Shown piece after piece: positions 44,984 through 56,390 of a DNA stretch of 64,000 nt. The notes under the pieces were generated by a model. The model was given only the letters and a program-made list of their open reading frames with translations. It ran no database searches and was not told where the DNA came from. Location: the NCBI GenBank assembly GCA_008694505.1, contig VZDJ01000046.1:3187959-3251958 (forward strand), read 5' to 3'. How positions within the stretch are numbered: the stretch's first letter is position 1; each line of letters starts with the position of its first letter. Made by a program: the position numbers and the translations under genes. Source of the DNA: Cyanoderma ruficeps. Taxonomy: Eukaryota; Chordata; Aves; Passeriformes; Timaliidae.

Positions 44984-47900
44984 GCATGAGAGATTTGGCC
45001 TCCAGTTCCCTGCATTCCTCTATTTATCCCACAATAAATTCATCACTTGGGTGGAAGTGTAAATGCAGCCCAGGGGTGGCCTGAGACCTCCTCCATGAGG
45101 ATCCTGAGTCTTCTGCTGGGAAAGGAAAGGAAGGGTGGAGACGACAGAGAGAGAGCCATGCAGTGCAGCCCACGGCTTTTCTTGGTGTGGGATGGATTGG
45201 CACCCAGTAGTGAATAGACCCAAGTCTGAGGTGACTGATCCCTTCTGCAGCATTGAATCCCTCCTTGAAGGGGTCTCAAAACCTTGTGTGGATCACACAG
45301 TGCTGTTCAGACATCCTTTATTCAGGGAAATAAAAGTATTTTTCATACCTGTAGGGCCAAATTTGCCTTTCTCCCACCAGAACTACACCTGGGCACTTCT
45401 TGGTGTCTTTAAGCAGGAGTGAGATCCTGCAGCCTCTGCATCCCCTGTGAGCTCGTGGATGGACCCTGCTGGCTCTGCAACCTCCCAGACCGATGCTCAA
45501 GCAGTCATGAGGACCCTGACTCTGCCCCAAATCCTGTGCTTAGTTTAACAAAATGTGGTTGAAATCATAAAGACTAAACCTTGACAGCCCCCACACAGAG
45601 GTCTCACCATGGTGGTAAATTTGAGCAGATCTTATCCATGGGGAAAATACTCCTCACCTCCCAGGCTGCACAATCTGCATTCTAAGGCTCCTCACCCAGA
45701 AATGTCTGTGTTTTCAGTGCCACCTTGCAAAAGCTTTGGGGAGGAAAGTTTAAAAAATAGGCTTTTTTATCTTCTTCCTCTTCTTTTTGTTCTGACAAGC
45801 AGTTGTACTTTCCTGAATTCAAAGGGGGTTTTCAGGTAAAATGAGAATTTCCTTAGAAAATGTCATCTTTGGTAGAAATGTTTTAATACTTTTGAAAACA
45901 ACAACCTTAAGAATATAGGGTTTTTCCCTTGTCTTTCCTGCTTGCTTTCTCCCAAAAACAGGTGGGCAGGGAGGGGGAGGAAGACAGAACCTTTTCTGTT
46001 CTCTTTTTTCTCAAAAAAAAAAAAAAAAAAAAAAATAGNACAGAGTGAGAGAGAAAATTAACATATTGCCAAGATTTTTTTTTGTTGTTATTTTATACAG
46101 ACCATTTTTTTTTCCATGGAAAAAGACCATCTTTTTTAAACCAGCTTCAGTTGCTGTTTTTCTATAATTATACCCCAAAGTCTGGGAACTAGGGCAGAGG
46201 AGGCAGTGAGTAGAGAGAGCACTACAGTGTAGACAACCCATGTAGCAAACATGTTTTGGGATTTTGCAACTGTCCCATCTCAGCCATATGGCACTCGGGG
46301 CTTGTTCCAGGGTAGCTTCTTTTCCTTTTAAACATCCATCAGGTTTTATGCCATTTTGCTGAAAGTTGTAAAGAAGGAAGGAAAAAGATCATGTAGCTGC
46401 CATTAGGATGAACTATCTAATTAGTGTGCAAAAGCACTTGCCTCCTGGAGGGAGAATGAATTAAATGACCTGCGACTGGAGGGTGATTCATTTCTGCTCT
46501 GCTCTTGCGTTTCCCCTCTCGTGACATGAATCACTTGTCCACCAGCCTGTGCAGGGAGGAGGGCAGAGCCTCCTGCATCAGCCTGTGGGGCCAGTCTGAA
46601 GGACCCAGACCCAAACCATCATGAGCAGCCAGCCAGGTTCCCTCTTCTTTGGCGAGGAAGATGTTTATTCAGGTCTCGTGTAGTCTTCCTATGGCTTTTT
46701 GCCTTGTGGAGAGAGTATCACACCCCTTGGTGGGTACTAGCTCTGACTGAAACATCCCCAGAGCATTTATCTCTCACCCAGAAGGCTTCTCTGCTCTTTG
46801 CTGGAGCCTTTGGGCTTGTGTTGCTTTTTGTGCCTCCCTCCTCTCCCTGTCCACCTGCATTCATAAGCTGGTGACAACCTCATGTGTTTGCAGACTGGTG
46901 GTCAAATGGCCAAAATTGCTCCAGGGTTTTGGAAGTTTTTGGAAAAGCCAGGTCTGAGATGTGCACAGACAAATACTAGAGTCACAGAGGCCTGATTCTC
47001 CCAGGGAACCAGACCAAAACTCTTCCTAAGGTTGTAATGAAGCCTCTGGAAAGGTCTTGGAGGTGGTTTAAATGCAGTGCTACCCTGACATGACTTCCCA
47101 AAGCAGAAATTACAAGACAAATTGTCATCTGCGCCTTCTCCCACCCCATGAGGTCGGTGATGGGAGCAGAGGAATTCCCTGACTCTTTGCAGCATTCAGC
47201 CCTTTCCCCTGGAGCAGGCTGATGTCCATGTCATTCCTCCAAATACAGACAGAAAAACCCCAACCTGCTTCCTCAGGAATCACCTTCCACAGGACTGGTG
47301 TGAGCAATGGCCACCTTCCTCCACAACCTGTATGGAAAAGGGTGCTCAGACACTGCTTGAACCACACCAGGAGTTGTAGGGATATTTTAAACTCCTTCTG
47401 AGTGAGAAATGAACTGTTCACTGGAATAGTGTAGGGTTAAACAGGGAAAGTCAAGGTCCTTTGCTGTTTGGTGGGGCTGGGTCTGGCTTGTGCTCTGTCC
47501 ATGTGATGGACTTGGGCAGAAAATCTTGCAAAAACGTTTTAGGAAACAACAAAGGTCACTATCTCACAAATCTCCATCTGTCCTCTTCTTCCTGCTCTGG
47601 ACATGCATACCCACAATCACTGGCTTAACCAGGTCATGCTTGGGGTCCTGGTCAGACTTGTCTCAGCTCCTCTCCTTTTGCTGAAAATATTTCTCTGTTT
47701 GCAAATGTTGCTGTTTCTGAGAAGATCCTGTTCTGTTGATGTGCAGTGCCTGCAGATTTGGCCATCATGGTATAACTGGGGTGGTCTTCTACCTTAATCT
47801 GCTGCCTTTGTATCATTGATGACAAAAAAAGGCACTTAGAAAGGACATGGGAATGCAATTAGTAGCTAAAACACACTCTGTCAGGGGAAAAATTTGAAAT

Positions 47901-48213
47901 ATGTCACCACCAGAGTTGGACAAAAAGAATGCTGTTGTGTCTTTCGTTAATTTTCCTTTGTTCTTGTCAAAAAAATATTTATGGTAGACAAAAATGACAT
48001 ACTTCTGAAACATCCAGATGGCTGTTTCTACAGCTACTAATTCAAACTTCTGAATGGACTTGATCTTCAGGCTCTAAGGAAGCAAAAATCCCTGTTGTTT
48101 AAAGGAATTTTTCATCTACTCTCTCATCTCCAGGAAAACTCCCAGACTGCTGGGCAAAACAAGGGTTTTTTCTTCATTTTCCCACCAAAGCTGCTCCAGT
48201 TGTGTAAGAGCAT
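44984..48213. other. intergenic stretch
   Basis: It holds a 23-base A-run (46013-46035) followed by a single N at 46039. A donor-bounded segment at 45354-45394 (minus) is exon-like but finds no phase partner. Nothing else recognised. Confidence 0.4.
46013..46039. repeat. A-run with single N
   Basis: Twenty-three A followed by TAG and an N. It may be a homopolymer assembly problem or the tail of a retroposed sequence. I see no target-site duplication. Confidence 0.7.
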
Positions 48214-48395
48214 TAAATCATAGAATCATAGAATAATATCATAGAATAGTAGAGTGGCTTGGGTTGGAAGGGACCTTAAAGATCATCTAGTTCCAACCCC
48301 CGACCACGGGTAAGGATGACACCCACTAGATCAGTTTGCCCAGAGCCCCAACAAACCCAGCCTTAAACACTTCCAGGGATGGAGCATGTCTGTGG
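48214..48395 (-). mobile_element. CR1 LINE, 5'-truncated 3' end with octamer array
   Basis: Three or four copies of the terminal octamer (CATAGAAT on the plus strand) are followed by ttgggttggaagggacctta, agatcatctagttccaaccc and cttccagggatggagcat. Its low divergence suggests one of the younger CR1 insertions here. Confidence 0.93.
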
Positions 48396-48679
48396 GAGCA
48401 TGGACACTGACCTGGACACCTGCATGGAAGGTGCTCAACCACAGGGATGGGTGATGCTGCTTCATTTCACTGAACAGGATCCCAGTTTGGGACTGCACAA
48501 AGATGAGTGCTTCCCTCACCACGTCAGTGACCCCAGTGAGAGGTTGAAACTGTGGGGTCGTTACCTGCAATTCCCAGGTACTGAATTTCTTGAAGAGCCA
48601 GATGCATTCAGCTCTGAGAGGGTTCAATGGCTCTGAGGGTGTCCAGCACCTCACTGAAAATGGCTTAAATAACCTTGCG

Positions 48680-49140
48680 AGACGACATTGGTCAAGTGTG
48701 TCTTGAAAAAGCAAAAAGGTTTTAATGAAAGAAGAAAATAATACAAAACCAAAAGAACAAAGCTGAACACGCTGTAGGGACAGGTTCTGTACACCTGCTA
48801 CAACACCCCAAAAATGCGCTGAGAAGCCTCGTGCTCTCCCTCAAGTATTGAATGATTTGGGTGGGTTTTTTGGCAAACAGCCCCACAGAGAATAACTACC
48901 TTTCTGAGGAACAGGTAAAGAGACCTGTCAGTGTTTTTTGTCTTGGTGTTGAGCCAATTATTGCCAGGAGAGCAAAGAAGTTTCTAGGTCCTTTTACCTT
49001 ACTAGAACAACAAGGGGTGAGTCTTAAACCTTTCCCTATATGGAAACACCTGTGTGGGGTGGATTTCTACACCCAGCTCTTTCTTGAAGAGATTTTTTAT
49101 TTGTCAACAACTTCCCTGATTAAGGACTGGCATTTCCATT
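48680..49140. mobile_element. LTR-like element, copy A
   Basis: It shares ordered blocks with copy B (50040-50480): tcttgaaaaagcaaaa / ttctgaaaagtaaaac, caccccaaaaa / cactccaaaaa, tattgaatg / tactgaatg, gagccaattattgccaggag / gagccaattactgccaggag and ggaaacacctg. Length and flanks suit a retroviral-type LTR, but the family and strand are not certain. No coding capacity. Confidence 0.6.
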
Positions 49141-50039
49141 TCTGTCTGTAAAGCAGGTGTGAGTTCAGCCCTGGGGTAGAAGGAAAGAGAGGACTCCAGG
49201 TTTTGACCTGCAGGGAGAGGTGCTGGCACCAGGTGAGTGACAGGGACGGTGACTTGGGGAGGCGTTTGGTGTTGGGCATGAAACCATCCCCATGACTGCC
49301 CACCTCCAACCTGCCTGGCTCTGACCAGACAGCTCTTAAGTGCTCCAGATGGGGCTCAGCTTGGCCAGCCTCAGCCTGCCCCTTTCTCCTGACTCAGCCA
49401 ACCTTGCCAAACAGCCATTGCTTCCCTGGAACACCAAACGTCTTCATTAGACCCTGTCAATCGCAGGGCCGTGTTCCCCTGACGGGTGTCCATGTGTGAC
49501 AAGGAGCACTCGGGGATCCCCAGCCTGCAGGGGGAGGTCAGCCTGGTTTCGGAGGAGGGGACCATTCATGTCATGCCAATTCCAATTTAGGATGTCCTCT
49601 TGGAGGCAGCGAGGTGGAAGGGCAGCTCGTACCAAGCCTGTGAGGCAGGTGCTGCAGCTGTAGGATCCCTGTGCTGTCAAAAGGGAGCTGCTGGATGACA
49701 CAGCCCCCACGTGTGAAAGGCCGGCCTTTCCCCCCCAGCCTGGTGGCACGTCCCCAGATGGGGAAGTGGTCCTCAGCCTCTGTCAGCTCCACTCACATCA
49801 GTCCTGTCTCGCTGGGTCCTCTGACGGATGGAAACGGGCAGGACCCATCGCGAGCGCTCCCCGTCAGCCCGGGGCTGCATCCGCAGAGATTTCCCTTCAG
49901 GGGGCCACGGGCTGTGTTCCCTCTTGCACCGAGACACAGGAGTGATACGGGTTAGCACACGGTCAGAGTGTTATAAACCACATGGAAATGCATCAATCTC
50001 TGAGGGTCCAGCCCTTGCAGATTGGTTTAAAATAATTTC
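49141..50039. other. stretch between the two LTR-like copies
   Basis: 900 bases without recognisable retroviral gag, pol or env. A GC-rich part lies near 49840-49930. A splice-bounded segment at 49158-49232 (plus) has no phase partner. Confidence 0.4.
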
Positions 50040-50480
50040 AGCGAGACTGCTCTTCAGAGGTGTTCTGAAAAGTAAAACGGTTAATAAAGAAAAATAACAA
50101 AATAACAAATGTTACAGAAAACAAATGAAAGCTGTGCAATGGTGTCTGAGAAGCCTCTGGCACCCTGCTAAGAACACTCCAAAAAGCCTCTCCTTCCTTT
50201 GTGCTCCTTCCTAAATACTGAATGTTTTAGGAGGGACAACCTGGCCTGCTGCCAATAAGGAGAGAGACAGGGTTTGAAGAACAGTGACAAGGTCCAATAG
50301 GTGCTTATCTTTTGGCCCTGAGCCAATTACTGCCAGGAGGGTATGGAAAAATCTAGGTCAACTTCCTAAAATGTCTAAAGGTAAACTGAAACTCTTCCCG
50401 TATTTGGAAACACCTGCTGGGGGTGTGGGGTACATTACTGCACAGGAGGTTTGTCTTCCTCTCAGGAAAGGCTCCCTGGA
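50040..50480. mobile_element. LTR-like element, copy B
   Basis: Second copy, same orientation as copy A and with the same block order (see 48680). The two differ at many positions, so they are either two independent old insertions of one family or a very decayed pair. Confidence 0.6.
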
Positions 50481-52269
50481 TAAGAAGGATGTTCCCAGAC
50501 AGCTGATTGCAGCATCAGCTGGCACAGGGCACTGCATGAAGGAACGGCTGTAGTGACCATCCCTCCCTCTCATGGTGCTCAGGACTGTGAGATCCAGCCT
50601 AGGGGTTTTGCAGCACTGGTGGGCAGCAGAGGCTGGGTCTACTGTGAGCTCCTAAGCAGTTTTTCCTCCCTCAGTTGGTGTCTACAAGCAACATGTGGCA
50701 GAGGGGACCTCTCTATGTTGCATTCACAAAATTGATTCCTGTAGAAGCTGCTATTTCCAGAGCCCAGGAAAGGGCTGTGAGTACAGAGAAGGTTTTGAGC
50801 GGGTTGAGGACATATCCTGTCCACAAGGACATATCACCCACTTGGCAGTGGGCTGTGGTGTCATGGGGACAGCTGAGTATGGGATCTGAATGGCTGGGTT
50901 GTTCTCTGAGATGAAACCGAAGATGCGTTTCCCCTCTGGTGTGTTTAATTAAGAAAGGTGCACTCTTCCCGTAAAATGTCCTTTCCATTCAAATCCATTC
51001 CTTGCAACAGGTCTGTGGTGCCAGATGCTGATTTAATACATGTGCAGGAGAATCCTGACCTTAATGCAGGTCTCTTTTTTCCTCCCTTGCTAGAGGAAAC
51101 GCTTGCAAGTAATGTAGCATGTTACAGCCACAATAATGTTTAATGGTTGTGTCCTGTGACTGAGGTTAATGACTAGTTAGGGAAGCTTTTACACTGAGGA
51201 ATAAAAAAAACATATAAAATAAAGCTGGCAAGGAGCAAGAAAGAGGGTAATGACAGATTCTGGCAGTTGCCTACCCCAATTTCAGTCCCGAGGAGGTGGA
51301 TGTTGTAAAAGCCAACCCAGCAAGCCCTTCTCAGGGCATTGACTTTGCTAAATCTTTGGGAGGGCGAATAAGACAAATAGCTCTGTGCAAGGAGCCTGCT
51401 GCAGATGGGTGAGAACCTTCTGCTGCAAACAGACCTGGATATATTTTTTTGGTACCCCATGGACTCACACAGGTTCCCACAGCCCCACCTCAAGCTTGGT
51501 GCAGCAAGCCAAGCCCCTCCAGATGCCCCACAGTGATGCTGATCCAGCCATCCTTGGTGGGTTCTCTGTCTCCTCCCTGTGTGCCTTCAGCAGGGCTCAG
51601 TGAGCTCAGGTCTCCTTTGGAAGGTGACACAAACTTAATGGAAATGCTCACTCATGTCTGTGATCACTGACACTGGGCCCCAGGAGGAGACTGAGTCTCT
51701 TTGCTGGCTCCAGACCAGTCCTGCACCAGGGGGGTTTTGTTAAGCCTCACCCTCCTTATGGTCCCCTTTCCCAGCTGAGCTTCCAGTGTTCTGTAACCAG
51801 ACTTCATTTATCTGTCTGTGGTTGCATGCTTGCCTCCCCCCTGCTCTGTTTGTTTTTTTTACAGTTGTTACTAAAAGGGTTTTTTTTTTCCTCCCTCCTT
51901 TCTTCTTAATGATTTGCTGCATGAAAAAAAAAAATAAAAAGAAAAAAAAAAGACCCTGCTGTGCCTGTACTGTACTGGTGATAAATGAGAGCCAAGGGAG
52001 AAGCCAGGGCTGGTGGGTGACCCAGGTCTCTCCTTTCCCAAGCTCTGAGCTGTGCCCAGGGTGCCAGCTGTGGGACACTGCCCTCCCAGCTGCTGCCAGA
52101 TGTGCCAACCCCTCCATCACTGCCTGCTCACCCGTGGCAGACACAGGGTTGGTCTCCACAGTGGGAAGAAAGGGCTGAGAAAGGGAGAAGCCATCTCTGC
52201 TGTGTTGTGGGCTTGCTGGCTGGGCACAGCAGGCCTGAAAACTGGCTCCAGAGGCAGGTCCAAATCAGG
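50481..52269. other. intergenic stretch
   Basis: It contains a T-run/A-run pair at 51880-51951. No exon recognised. Confidence 0.4.
51880..51951. repeat. T-run and A-run inverted pair
   Basis: Ten T at 51880 are followed within 35 bases by long A-runs (51924-51951, broken by single T and G). The arms could pair. Confidence 0.65.
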
Positions 52270-52870
52270 GTGGTGTTGGGATTTAATTCCAGCTGGCAGC
52301 TAAGTACCACACAGCTGCTTGCTCACATTCCCCACTGCTGGTGGGGGGAGAAGGATTGGAACAAGAAAAGGTGAAATCCATGGGTTGGTATAAGACTTGT
52401 TTAAAAACTGAAATAAAATAAAATGTAATAGCAATAAAATATAATCATTATAATTATCGTGAAAAGGCAGACAACAATAAGAGAGAGAGAGATAAAACCC
52501 AAGAAAGACAAGTGGTGCACAACACATTTTCCCACCACCCAGTGACAGGTGCCAGCCTGACCCTGAGCAGCAATCAGGGTCCCCCAGCCAGCTGCCCCTA
52601 GTTTATACCCTGAGCAGGATGTTCTGTGGTATGGAATGTCCCTCTGGTCCATCCAGGAATTCAGGCCAGTGTCCTGGCCATGCTCCCTCCCAGCTTCTTG
52701 TGCCCCTCCTCACTTGCAGAGCACAAGACACTGGAAAGTTTGTGATTTAGGGTGAGCACAGCTTAGCAACAACCAAAATATCAGCGTGTTAGCAAAATTA
52801 TTCTCATCCCAAATCCAAAACACAGCCCTACACCAGCTACTAGGAAGAAAATTAAAGAACTATACACAGC
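52270..52870 (-). mobile_element. endogenous retrovirus LTR (probably solo)
   Basis: About 600 bases matching a common songbird LTR type as I remember it. Hallmarks on the plus strand are taattccagctggcagctaa, aaacccaagaaagacaagtg, ccagccagctgcccctag, cagcttcttgtgcccctcc and ccagctactaggaagaaaat. The sense strand is minus, where a TATA box (TATAAA, 52612-52617) lies between the promoter-proximal region and the transcribed end. No primer-binding site, polypurine tract or viral gene adjoins it, and no matching second LTR is seen, so it is most likely a solo LTR left by recombination. It is not functional as a virus. Exact ends are approximate. Confidence 0.75.
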
Positions 52871-55189
52871 ACTGTCTGGTCTGACCCCTCTGCAACGCTC
52901 CACAAAGCCCTGCTGAAGGCCTGGGATGTGCCTGACCTTGGCATGACATTAAAACCCTGTGGGGATTGAGACAAGAGGGCAGCTTCTGAGGATGTGAAGT
53001 TGTGGCCAGTTGATCAGTGCACTGTACCCTCTCCCAGAGGGTCTGAATCCAGTGTCCATACCTGCCACAGGCATCCAGGTGTCTGTGTGTGCCTCACCAG
53101 GTAAGTGCACTCTGCCCTGCTCAGCACTGCCTGTGATGTCCCACAAGGGCAGCCACTCCACAGTTACCAGAATAAACATCATCAACCCTAAGAGTGCTGT
53201 AAACGCCACTGCCTTTGCCTGGGAGCATCTGAGCCTCAGAGCCCCTCCTGAAAGTCACCTGAAAGATAAAAACTTCATCTTGAGAATCTCATCCATGTGT
53301 GTCAGCAGTGGACAGAGCTGAAATAGCCCTCGTGCATCCAGCCTATGATCAAGATCCTTTGATATTTCCAGTGCACCATTCAGTTTAAGCTAAAATATAA
53401 AACCTGAGGGGAAAAAAAAACCCAATTCAAAACATGGAAAGCATGACATACAACCTCATCTCCTTCCTGTGAGGCTTTTGTGTGATGAGCCTCAGAGGGA
53501 GAACTTAGGGTCTAGATGAGGCTGCCTCACTGTCATTCAGAGAGCAGAGTGGTTTCATTGCTGTTCACTGCTCACAGCGGCGTCTCGACTCTCTTTGGGA
53601 TATTTTTACTGCTGCTGGTTGTAACTTGGACACACATTGTGTGTAGTCTGCAGGATAAAAATAGCTGCAGTGCCTATTCCTGTCAGAGCAGAGCGCACCA
53701 AACCTTTGTTTACCAGTTGCCTTTGATTTAAACATAGCAGCAAGCCGAGCACTCGAAAGCAGAGAGAAGCTGTGTGACAAGAAATCCTCCCAGCTAATTT
53801 TAGATCACTCTCTGCACAACGCTGCAGTGGGTGTGGGGGTGTGATTCCACACAGGTGGAAGTGAAAGGAAGAAAGGATTGACCCAGTGTGTGCTGTCAGT
53901 AAATCTGCCACCCTCGGCAGCACCTGCCTGGATAAAGTGAGTGTCCCAAAGCTCCCAGCTGGGTTTAGGGACAGCATTCAGCCCCCAGCATTGTCCCCAT
54001 CCCCGAGATGGGGTGGTGGCAGTGTGTTGCAGGGTTGCTTGCTTTGGCAAATGTGGTGGTTACAGCATGAGTTTTCAGAGAGCAGTAGGAAAGGAGTGTT
54101 CCTCTCTTTTTTCAGTCCCCACCTCCTGGAGCCTTGAGATTTCTGAGGACTATCTGTTTCCTTGCTTTGTGCAATATATATTTTAAGAAAACTCACAGCT
54201 TTGCTCTCTGTGGGAAAAGCTTGGACATCCAGCTCTGAAGGTTTCAGAATCAGTCGCAAATGAAGGAATCAAATACAAACTTTGGTATGTTTTTATCCTG
54301 GGTTCCCATGAAATCAAACCCCATGTAATCATGACCTCTTGGCCTCCCCCTCAAGGTCTGGCAGGGATGACATTATAAGAAATAACTTTTCCTGGCAGAG
54401 GGTGACTGGGAATTGGAAACAATGGTTTCTGGTGGACGAACCTGCAAGACATGACATCCCTGCCTCAGTTTCCCAAACTTCAGAGTGGACAGACTGTCTC
54501 CTTCCCCACAGGGTCCTGTAATTACCCTGACATGAGGGAATTGTTTCCAGCTCTGGAATTCATGTCCTTATCTCCACCATTTCTTACTCCACAGAGGAGG
54601 TTCTAAGGTTGTCATGGGCCCTTGGTGAGGGGCTGTGGATATACAGAGAGAGAACTGATCCAGCAGCAATTAAATCAACTTTACTAGGAGGGTGATTTAT
54701 ATCATGGCATTCCCAATGTCACTCACATCCATTTGCTTTTAGAAACCTTCCAGGGCTCCCAGGCAAGGCCCAGACTGTCAGGATACCCCAGTTGTGGCCA
54801 AGAACTGTGTCTGACTGTGCCTGTCCCACCAGGTAGGAGCAATGAGCTCTGCAGCAATGTTTGGCTTCTGCTCAGGTCAGTGACAACCCCTTGTTAAAGA
54901 CAGGCAGCTATTTTCAGTGTCTGCCACTCACATCTATAAAGTATATTGAAATTAAAGCCAGGGGCTCAGCTAAGGTGAACCAGCACAGGCTGGTTTGCTT
55001 CAGTGGGCAGACACTCATTTACACCACTGGAAGATCTGGCCCATTTCCTGTAAAATATCTTATTTTAGGGGAGCTTTGATGCACTTGTTGTGCTTATGTA
55101 TTTATTTATTGATTGATTGATTTGTAGCAGGACGTTGTGGTTTTGGTTTGATCTTCTGGCCAACGCATTATTTATGTGGAGGCTTCATG
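52871..55189. other. intergenic stretch
   Basis: Unique sequence. A splice-bounded segment at 53038-53100 (plus) is exon-like but isolated. Confidence 0.4.
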
Positions 55190-55560
55190 TTGGCTGAATT
55201 TTGTTTACTAACAAGGAGATAGGATTTTTTGGGAGAAAAACATGAAAGAGGCTTAACTTAAAAGTAAACAGATAGATTTTATTAATACACATTAAGAAAA
55301 GAAAGAAAAAAAGGAAAAAAAAAGAGAGACATTCAAACACCTTCTTCCCTCCCACTTCTAAAAATTGTTCACTTTCCCACTCAACACAGAGAGAAAACTA
55401 TGATTTTCAGTCAGTTGCAACTATTTAAACACAATTCTGCATTTCTTTGGGAGAGGAGCCTTTTAACGCTTTTCAGTGAATCTTTTCAATCTGATATGAT
55501 ATTGGTGTCACATCCAGTTCCTGTGTGAAACTCTATGAACTTTAAAAACATCCCTGTTTA
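55190..55560. mobile_element. possible LTR-like fragment
   Basis: The segment from gagaaaaacatgaaagaggc through an A/G-rich tract (55295-55327) to cagttgcaactatttaaaca resembles an avian LTR I recall, but weakly. No flanking repeats seen. Confidence 0.25.
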
Positions 55561-56002
55561 GAAGACCCATGGGAGGATGATGCTCACCCATGACATAGCA
55601 CACTTGGGTGAAACCAAGGAGGCTTTTATGGTTTCATTTTCAATTATTTTCATGCCTGCATGTTCCAGTTTGTGTGTCTGTGTGGGTTTACTTGCCTGGT
55701 TTGCTTTTATTTTCTTTGCCTACTCAGCTGAAGCTCAAAAATCAGAGGTGTAAACATCTTGAAACTGCAATATTTAAATTTGGGGGTTATTTTCCAGGTT
55801 AAGTGGTGTTTTTTTGTGTACTGAAAGGCAAAACACCTCGGTAACAGCAGCACATCCACTCGGGAGAAGCTATGCCTTGTTTTCCTGCACTAAGAGCCCT
55901 CCCTGAGCTCCAGCTGCATCCCTCTCTTCTCTCTGGCGTACAGCATCACCCCACGGGAAACAGAAGGCGATTCAAGTAACTACATCTCAGCGAGGGAATC
56001 GA
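55561..56002. other. non-coding stretch
   Basis: Nothing recognised. Confidence 0.4.
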
Positions 56003-56390
56003 AGATGGCCCTTGTACTTCCAAACTTGGCAGGAAGGGTGAAAAAAACCCCGCCGGGCTCTTGGCTAAATATGGCTTTTTCAGGGCAGCTCCAGGCAGCT
56101 GGCCGCGCTTCATCCCCGCGCCCCATCCATCCATCGCATCCGCTGGATGTTATTAATGAGGATGCGAGCGTGCAGCGGCAGCACGGACAGGCTGGAAGGG
56201 GCTGCCCCGTCCCCGGCACGAGGCTGTGGAGAGGCCGTCTGTCTTCCAGCTGCCATCCCCTGGGCTGCCAGGGCCCCCTGCCCCGCCGCCTCCCGCCCGC
56301 TCCCCGCGGCACATCTGCTCCGCCGCTCCGCCCGCAGCGCGCTCCCATCGCAGGGCTTCGCACGGTGCCTCGGGCTCTGAACTCTTTGTG
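56002..56390. promoter_or_regulatory. CpG-rich region with promoter-type motifs
   Basis: A YY1-type AAGATGGCC lies at 56002-56010 and a CArG-like CTAAATATGG at 56065-56074. From about 56090 the sequence is strongly GC- and CpG-rich (cccgccgcctcccgcccgct, gctccgccgctccgcccgca). This is the densest CpG patch of the window and a plausible CpG-island promoter, but no first exon with a good donor is evident on either strand. Confidence 0.45.

Noticed and set aside
45354..45394. Minus-strand exon-like segment upstream of gene 2
   Set aside because: Open in two frames, neither of which joins properly to the gene 2 first exon.
48396..48650. Sequence beyond the CR1 tail read as more CR1 or as coding
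   Set aside because: It does not follow the CR1 consensus I know and has no splice-consistent frame.
49158..49232. 75-base plus-strand splice-bounded open segment
   Set aside because: Isolated and directly next to an LTR-like element; cryptic splice sites are common there.
53038..53100. 63-base plus-strand segment with excellent splice sites
   Set aside because: No partner exons and an unconvincing peptide. It could be part of a non-coding RNA.
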